A model generated the notes under the pieces. It was not told where the DNA came from. It did no database searches and worked only from the letters and a program-made list of their open reading frames with translations. Positions 32,516 through 37,345 of a stretch of 37,345 bases of DNA are shown here, in pieces. Location: NCBI GenBank assembly GCA_016790075.1, contig JAEUPP010000042.1, positions 1 to 37,345 of the forward strand, read 5' to 3'. A program made the translations under genes and the position numbers. The DNA comes from Rhodanobacteraceae bacterium (GTDB taxonomy: Bacteria; Pseudomonadota; Gammaproteobacteria; Xanthomonadales; Rhodanobacteraceae). How positions within the stretch are numbered: the first letter of the stretch is position 1; each line of letters starts with the position of its first letter.

Positions 32516-35500
32516 TCAGGCCGCGCCGACGAGTTTGGACGCTTCGGCCAGATCCACCTGCACCAGACGCGACACGCCCGGCTCGCGCATGGTCACGCCG
32601 CAAAGCTGGTGCGCTGCTTCCATCGTCGTCTTGTTGTGCGATACGAACAGAAACTGCACGTGTTCGGACATTTCGTTGACCATGCTGGAAAAGCGGCCGA
32701 CGTTGGCTTCGTCCAGGGGGGCATCGACTTCGTCCAGCAGGCAGAACGGCGCCGGATTCAGGCGGAAGATGGAGAACACGAGCGCGACCGCGGTCAATGC
32801 CTTTTCCCCGCCAGAAAGCAGTGAAATCGAGGTCACGCGCTTGCCCGGCGGACGCGCCATGATGGACACGCCCGTATCGAGCAGATCGTCGCCGGTCAGT
32901 TCGAGATAGGCATGCCCACCACCGAACAGACGCGGGAACAGCTCCTGCAACCCGGAGTTGACCTTGTCGAAGGTTTCCTTGAATCGCTGCCGCGTCTCGC
33001 GGTCGATCTTCTTGATCGCCCCTTCCAGGGTTTCCATTGCGGTACTGAGGTCAGTGAGCTGCGCATCGAGATAGGTCTTGCGCTGCGACTGTTCCTCGTA
33101 TTCCTGGATCGCGGCGAGATTGACCGGCTCCAGCCGGCGGATCTTGCCTTCGAGTTCATTCAGGGTCTGCGCCCAGTCATTGATATCTGCATGCGCCGGC
33201 AGGCTTTCGAGTACCGCATCGAGTTCAAGGCCGGCATCGAGTATCGCCTGGGCCAGGTTCTCGGCGCGCAGCTTGAGGCTGTGTTCGGACAAGCGCTTCT
33301 CGCTCAGGGCTTCGCGCCGCTGGGTCAGCACATGCTCAACGCGCTGGCGCTCCTGGTCCAGGCGGCGGAATTCCGCATCACAGTCCTCCAGCGCGCGGCG
33401 CGCATCGACCAACTGGCGATCAACCAGCAGCCGCTGATTCAGATAAGTCTGGCGCTCGGCGTCGAGCTCGGTCAGCGGATCTTCGTCGGCCAGGAGCTGC
33501 TGCGCGATTTCCTCGCGGCGCGAATCGAGTTGGGCGATCTGCGCCTGCATGCGGCCCAGTGCCTGCTCCAGCGACTGGATGGCACTGCGCTTGGACTCAG
33601 TAGCAAGCGCCAGCTGATGCGCCTGATCACGCGCCTCGCGCGCATTCATGCGCGCCTCTTCGCGTTGCTCCAACGTGCGCCGGCGCTGGCCGTCCAGTTC
33701 CTGGCGACGCTGTTCGAGATCGCCCATGCGAATGACCGCCGTGTCGAGCCGGCCGCGTGCTTCCCTGACCTGGGCCTGATCTTCTTCCAGCTTGGCCGCC
33801 AGCTGCTGCAGCTCCGAATCGACCTTGTCCAGACGTGCCTGCGCAGTTTCCACCTTGCCGCGATGGCTTTGCAGCTGACCGCCGATTTCAGCCAGGCGGC
33901 GGTGCGCCATGTACAGCTCGCGCTGGGCATCATCGCGCAAACGCTCGCTTTCCACCTTGCGCGACTTCAATTCATCGAGCTGTTCAGCAAGATCCTGCGC
34001 GCGCTCGTCCAGCGCGTCACTCTGCGCCTGCAGGGCATGGATCTCGCGTTCACGCGCGAGCACGCCTGCCTGCGCACCGCCACGGCGCAGCACGCGCAGA
34101 TAGCCAGCACCAAACCATTCACCACCGGGCGCAATGACCGATTCGCCAGCCCCCAGCGCCTCCGCGATACGGCGCGCCTCGACTATTGACGGCGCCGTAT
34201 GCACCGATGCCAGCAATGCCACCACCGCTGCCGGGCCGCGCACATGCGCCGACAAGGTACCGTCGATCGCCTTGCCGCCCTGGGCGGCGGCAATCAGCAC
34301 CATATCCGCTTCGCGCAATTGCGCGATCTCGTCGGCATAGGCCTGCGGCGCATCGACCAGCACCCCTTCGAGCAGCCCTGACAGCACGGTCTCGACCGCG
34401 GTTTCCCAGCCCGCATCGACGTCCAGTGCCTCGCCGAGACGGCGCGCATCCTGCAGCCCCGCCTGTTCCAGCCACTGGCTGGCTGCACCTTTTTCCTGCC
34501 CCAGCGCCGCATGTTGCAATGCTTCGAGGGAAGCGAGCCGGCCGCGCAGGGTCTGCAGTTGCTGCCGGGCGTCACTGAGCCCGGACTGCGTGCTGCGCTC
34601 GGTCTCCAGCAGGCGCTCATATGCAGTCTTGCGTTCATCAAGAAGGCTGGTCAGCGTTTCTACCTTCTCGCGCTGCGTGTCCTGGTCTTCAGCCAGCGTG
34701 TCAGTCGCTGCGCTCAGCGCGCCGAGATCGGCAGCACGTTTTTCGCTTTCCAGGGCCTCAAGCCGCCGCGCCGTATCCAGGCACTGGCGGTCGAGATAGT
34801 CCAGGCGTGTGCGCTCCACGTCAGCTGCGCGCGAGGCTTCAGCACTCGCGCCGGAGTACTCGTCCCAGGCCTGCTGCCATTCCGACAGCTTGGCTTCTGC
34901 TTCGCGCAGCAGCTCGCCGGTCTGCTCGTCGACCTCGCGCAGCGCCTCAAGGCGCGGCTCGGCATCAGCGACCGCGGCGCGCAAGGTCTCGATCTGCGTT
35001 CTGTCGGCCTGCAGATGTTCACTGAGCTCGCGGTGCGCACGCTCAGTTTCTTCGCGACTCTTGTCCAGGCGCCCGCGCAGCTCGCGATTGTGTGCGATCT
35101 GCTGCTCGATGCGCGCAATATCAGCGCCGACCTTGTACACCTCTCCCTGAACCAGGTTCAGGTGCTCGCTCGCGGTCTGATGCCGCTCGCGGCTGGCTTC
35201 GAGCTGAGCCTCGATCTGGCGCTGATCGGCCACGAATTTCTCGATCTCAACTTCGGCCTGGCGCAACGCATTGCCCTGCCCTTCGACCTCGTCGCGGATG
35301 GCGCGGTAATTCAGCGCACGCAACTCGGCTTCCTTCTGTTTCTGCTCGGCCTTGAGCTCCTGCCAGCGTGCCGCCGCCTTGGCCTGACGATTCAGGTGCT
35401 CGAGCTGCTTGTCGACCTCGTCGCGCACGTCGCGCACGCGATCAAGATTCTCCCGCGTGGACTTGATCCGGTTTTCCGTTTCCTTTCGGCGCTCCTTGTA

Positions 35501-36016
35501 CTTGGAGATGCCGGCAGCTTCCTCCAGGTGATGGCGCAGGGCTTCAGGGTCGGATTCGACCACCTGCGAGATCATGCCCTGTTCGATGATGGAATAGCTG
35601 CGTGCACCGAGGCCGGTGCCAAGGAACAGGTCGGTAATGTCACGGCGGCGGCAGCGCGCGCCATTGAGCAGGTACTGCGACTGGCCGTCGCGGCTGACCA
35701 CGCGCTTGACCGAAATCTCGTTGAACTTGGCGTACTCGCCGACGATGGTGCCGTCGGAATTGTCGAACACCAGCTCGACCGAGGCCTGCCCCACCGGTTT
35801 ACGCGCGCTGGAGCCGGAAAAGATCACGTCCGTCAGCGAATCGCCACGCAGGCGGCTGGCCGCGCTCTCGCCCATGACCCAGCGTATGGCATCGATGATG
35901 TTGGACTTGCCGCAGCCGTTGGGACCGACGATGCCGGTCATATTGGTAGGCAGGTGCAACGTGGTCGGATCGACGAATGACTTGAATCCGGCCAGTTTTA
36001 TCGTGGTCAGGCGCAT
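32516..36016 (-). CDS. smc: Chromosome segregation ATPase SMC
   Basis: Condensin-type ATPase that compacts and segregates the chromosome. 1166 residues, the usual length. Walker A GPNGCGKSN is near the N-terminus. Two long coiled coils flank a hinge (region around residues 500-660, with the glycine-rich hinge features in GGEWFGAGYLRVLRRGGAQAGV). The ABC signature LLSGGEKALTAVAL and Walker B LLDEVDAPLDE are at the C-terminus. ATG at 36016 begins MRLTTIKLAGFKSF, the normal SMC start; the longer frame adds 14 atypical residues. Candidate -10 TATACT lies about 26 bases upstream. Confidence 0.97.
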   Translation of the reverse strand: MRLTTIKLAGFKSFVDPTTLHLPTNMTGIVGPNGCGKSNIIDAIRWVMGESAASRLRGDSLTDVIFSGSSARKPVGQASVELVFDNSDGTIVGEYAKFNEISVKRVVSRDGQSQYLLNGARCRRRDITDLFLGTGLGARSYSIIEQGMISQVVESDPEALRHHLEEAAGISKYKERRKETENRIKSTRENLDRVRDVRDEVDKQLEHLNRQAKAAARWQELKAEQKQKEAELRALNYRAIRDEVEGQGNALRQAEVEIEKFVADQRQIEAQLEASRERHQTASEHLNLVQGEVYKVGADIARIEQQIAHNRELRGRLDKSREETERAHRELSEHLQADRTQIETLRAAVADAEPRLEALREVDEQTGELLREAEAKLSEWQQAWDEYSGASAEASRAADVERTRLDYLDRQCLDTARRLEALESEKRAADLGALSAATDTLAEDQDTQREKVETLTSLLDERKTAYERLLETERSTQSGLSDARQQLQTLRGRLASLEALQHAALGQEKGAASQWLEQAGLQDARRLGEALDVDAGWETAVETVLSGLLEGVLVDAPQAYADEIAQLREADMVLIAAAQGGKAIDGTLSAHVRGPAAVVALLASVHTAPSIVEARRIAEALGAGESVIAPGGEWFGAGYLRVLRRGGAQAGVLAREREIHALQAQSDALDERAQDLAEQLDELKSRKVESERLRDDAQRELYMAHRRLAEIGGQLQSHRGKVETAQARLDKVDSELQQLAAKLEEDQAQVREARGRLDTAVIRMGDLEQRRQELDGQRRRTLEQREEARMNAREARDQAHQLALATESKRSAIQSLEQALGRMQAQIAQLDSRREEIAQQLLADEDPLTELDAERQTYLNQRLLVDRQLVDARRALEDCDAEFRRLDQERQRVEHVLTQRREALSEKRLSEHSLKLRAENLAQAILDAGLELDAVLESLPAHADINDWAQTLNELEGKIRRLEPVNLAAIQEYEEQSQRKTYLDAQLTDLSTAMETLEGAIKKIDRETRQRFKETFDKVNSGLQELFPRLFGGGHAYLELTGDDLLDTGVSIMARPPGKRVTSISLLSGGEKALTAVALVFSIFRLNPAPFCLLDEVDAPLDEANVGRFSSMVNEMSEHVQFLFVSHNKTTMEAAHQLCGVTMREPGVSRLVQVDLAEASKLVGAA

Positions 36017-36041
36017 GGACTTACCGCTACGACGGGCGCGC

Positions 36042-36047
36042 AGTATA
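36042..36047 (-). promoter_or_regulatory. Candidate -10 box of the smc promoter
   Basis: TATACT on the minus strand, five of six matches to consensus, with a start site expected about 18 bases before the ATG. The -35 region (GTCACG) is weak, so this is a tentative call. Confidence 0.4.
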
Positions 36048-36264
36048 GCCGGCCCCATCGGCGGCGTGACCCCGAATGCTGAACGCCTTCCTGACTAAGG
36101 TAGGGCTCGCTTTGGCCTGATAACTGCGGCTCGGCAAGCCAGTGCGCGCGCATCAAGGCATCGGCACACGACGGTGTTGACGAATTTCTGCTCAGACGCA
36201 TAGATCGACCTGGCACAATGGCTGCGGCCATCCCGTTTGAATGCGCCTCTATGGGTAGACCCAG

Positions 36265-36284
36265 GCTGCGACAGGCGTCGCAGC
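36265..36284 (-). terminator. Terminator-like hairpin after the lipoprotein gene
   Basis: Perfect 8-base stem GCTGCGAC/GTCGCAGC with an AGGC tetraloop, about 100 bases past the lipoprotein stop. No T-run. Confidence 0.5.
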
Positions 36285-36385
36285 ATGTTAGGCCGACTGC
36301 ACCCGGCTCGCTGAACTGTTCAGTCGCTGTCCATAGCTGTCCTGGCGCAACTGCGCTCGGTCTGGGGCATCACTGTCGCAACCGA

Positions 36386-37045
36386 TCAAAGGACCAGCAT
36401 TTCACGCTTGAGCGTCGCCACACACTCGCGAGTCGCGGCCTCAAGCTCGCCCTTCAGCAACGCTGCCTGATTGGCCAGTAGCTCATCATAAGTGGGGGCA
36501 CCGGCATCACTTTCCGGAACGCGCTTGCAAAACCCCTCGGCGACAACGGCCCTGGTCTGCACGTCGATCAGGCGCACCTTGGCCGTGTAAAGCACGCGGT
36601 AGTGGGTAAAGTTCAGCGGGAAGTAGGTCAAGGCCCAGTTGACGGTCTGTGCGTCAACAACATACCGCGCGACCTCACCGACCCGGGCGACCGTCTGCTT
36701 CACGTCATCGGAGCGCATAACGGTTACCGGCGGGGTGACAGGCCTTGCTTCGTGGGCATGCTGTAGCTCTGCAAGCAGAGCCGCCGCAATGGCATCCGCA
36801 GGATCAGGAATCTCGTTGCCAGCAATAATCTTGTTGCCCACACCGACCATCGCAGCCGCTCCCAATAGCCCGAACATCGCCTTGCCTGGGGTCATCGCCG
36901 CAAAGTCTGGCATCTTTCGCGTCGTGTAAGTCACCGTCTGATTCCTGATACTGGCCATGGACTTGCTGTCCAGGGCCTTCTTGTTCACCGATACACAACC
37001 GGCGATGGAAAGAACGATGATCGAAGCTACAACTAGAAGGCGCAT
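36386..37045 (-). CDS. Predicted lipoprotein behind an RHS gene
   Basis: 219 residues with a lipoprotein signal [17 protein letters not shown] (lipobox IAGC, Cys17). The mature part has a short hydrophobic Gly/Ala segment (residues about 55-70, [20 protein letters not shown]), then a conserved-looking domain with [50 protein letters not shown] and a charged C-terminal helix. No family recognised. Its start overlaps the end of the RHS frame by 13 bases. That would be typical for an immunity gene beside an RHS toxin tip, but a good promoter for this gene lies inside the RHS tail, so the linkage is weak. An earlier ATG at 37180 would bury the signal peptide. Confidence 0.75.
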   Translation of the reverse strand: MRLLVVASIIVLSIAGCVSVNKKALDSKSMASIRNQTVTYTTRKMPDFAAMTPGKAMFGLLGAAAMVGVGNKIIAGNEIPDPADAIAAALLAELQHAHEARPVTPPVTVMRSDDVKQTVARVGEVARYVVDAQTVNWALTYFPLNFTHYRVLYTAKVRLIDVQTRAVVAEGFCKRVPESDAGAPTYDELLANQAALLKGELEAATRECVATLKREMLVL

Positions 37046-37345
37046 TTCGTTACTCGCAGATTGAATCGACAGTAAAATTGTAATTTTATAAAAAACTTTA
37101 AACAACACCACTCCGCACAACCCCACCACCGGCGCAAATTCCGCGGCAGCAAGCCAGAAAATCCAGGGTACCCCAAACACCGGAAACGTTGCTGCTGCTT
37201 GCCCCCGAAATAACCACTCGGGTCGGTATACGCCAGCGGGTTGTTGAACACATAGCTGTAGCGGTTGAAGCTCTGGCTGTCCCGTGGCGCCTGCACGAAC
37301 GGATCGGCCTGCAGGAAACGGCCCAGCCGCGGATCGTAGATGCGG
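37033..37345 (-). CDS. RHS-repeat core protein, C-terminal fragment (cut by window edge)
   Basis: C-terminal end of a RHS/YD-repeat protein; the frame is open to the last base of the window. The RHS core end is diagnostic: [16 protein letters not shown], then [20 protein letters not shown]. In full-length polymorphic toxins the sequence after this point is the variable toxin tip. Here it is only about 57 residues, Cys-, Trp- and Arg-rich ([20 protein letters not shown] and on), it runs through an AT-rich promoter-like stretch, and matches no toxin family I know. I think the tip is truncated or frameshifted. Toxin activity should not be assumed. Confidence 0.8.
   Translation of the reverse strand, partial: RIYDPRLGRFLQADPFVQAPRDSQSFNRYSYVFNNPLAYTDPSGYFGGKQQQRFRCLGYPGFSGLLPRNLRRWWGCAEWCCLKFFIKLQFYCRFNLRVTKCAF
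37077..37105 (-). promoter_or_regulatory. Promoter of the RHS-adjacent lipoprotein gene
   Basis: On the minus strand -10 TACAAT (37082-37077, five of six) and -35 TTGTTT (37105-37100) with a 17-base spacer, in a marked AT-rich island of an otherwise GC-rich window. The start of transcription would fall about 25 bases before the lipoprotein ATG. Confidence 0.6.

Larger units (their letters stand above)
36017..36385. other. Gene-free region upstream of smc
   Basis: No gene is supported. It contains the candidate smc promoter, a perfect GCTGCGAC/GTCGCAGC hairpin (36265-36284) and a 13-base palindrome CTGAACTGTTCAG (36311-36323). Nothing else recognised. Confidence 0.55.

Noticed and set aside
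34511-35980. 489-residue plus-strand frame inside smc
   Set aside because: Antisense to the coiled coil of SMC, where the Glu/Gln/Leu-rich codons read open on the opposite strand.
36311-36323. LexA-type operator CTGAACTGTTCAG
   Set aside because: The palindrome is real, but it does not match known LexA boxes and lies far from the smc start, so no regulator is assigned.
1-37345. tRNA or rRNA genes
   Set aside because: No cloverleaf with conserved TTCGA-type arm or rRNA core motif was recognised in the intergenic stretches by eye.

Overview
The window looks like a chromosomal segment of a GC-rich gammaproteobacterium, most likely of the order Lysobacterales (Xanthomonadales). This rests on gene order and family content: an ndk-rlmN-pilF-rodZ-yfgM-bamB-der run, smc-zipA, a PsrA-type TetR regulator beside a FadN-type beta-oxidation pair, and RAYT transposases with REP-like arrays. 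The genus cannot be fixed from the sequence alone.

Region 1 (1-9423) is accessory. A 5'-truncated RAYT (IS200-like REP-associated transposase) gene opens the window and a second, diverged and complete RAYT lies inverted at 8455-9423. Between them are a DUF442 phosphatase-like lipoprotein, a radical SAM/SPASM protein translationally coupled to a two-domain glycosyltransferase whose second domain is cut short, and a SoxR regulator divergent from an MFS exporter. REP-like arrays built on the motif GGGTGTCC / GGACACCC sit at 5609-6069 and, in inverse orientation, at 8103-8312. The left array starts right where the glycosyltransferase stops. A near-consensus SoxR operator lies between soxR and the exporter.

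Region 2 (9424-12878) holds one large predicted lipoprotein with a C-terminal proprotein-convertase P domain. A nested stem-loop lies upstream and several hairpins follow.

Region 3 (12879-22857, all on the minus strand) is a housekeeping block. In transcription order: ndk, rlmN, pilF/pilW, rodZ, yfgM, bamB, der, mobA, moeA, moeB. Most junctions overlap or are within about 10 bases. There are two gaps, rodZ/yfgM and bamB/der, and both contain strong hairpins. E. coli has ispG and hisS at the rodZ/yfgM junction; here they are absent.

Region 4 (23143-27651) is a fatty-acid degradation unit. A PsrA-like TetR regulator has a palindromic operator upstream, followed by a fused 3-hydroxyacyl-CoA dehydrogenase/enoyl-CoA hydratase (FadN order), a thiolase and a terminator.

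Region 5 (27701-37345) contains a CsaA-like tRNA-binding-domain protein, a GNAT acetyltransferase, a secreted beta-propeller protein coupled to a secreted protein of unknown function, a LuxR-type HTH fused to a VOC domain, zipA, smc, a predicted lipoprotein, and the C-terminal end of an RHS-repeat protein cut by the window edge. The usual zipA neighbour ligA is not present.

Start codons were chosen by ribosome-binding sites, signal peptides and overlaps with neighbours. All family calls are from motif recognition by eye; no database search was run.
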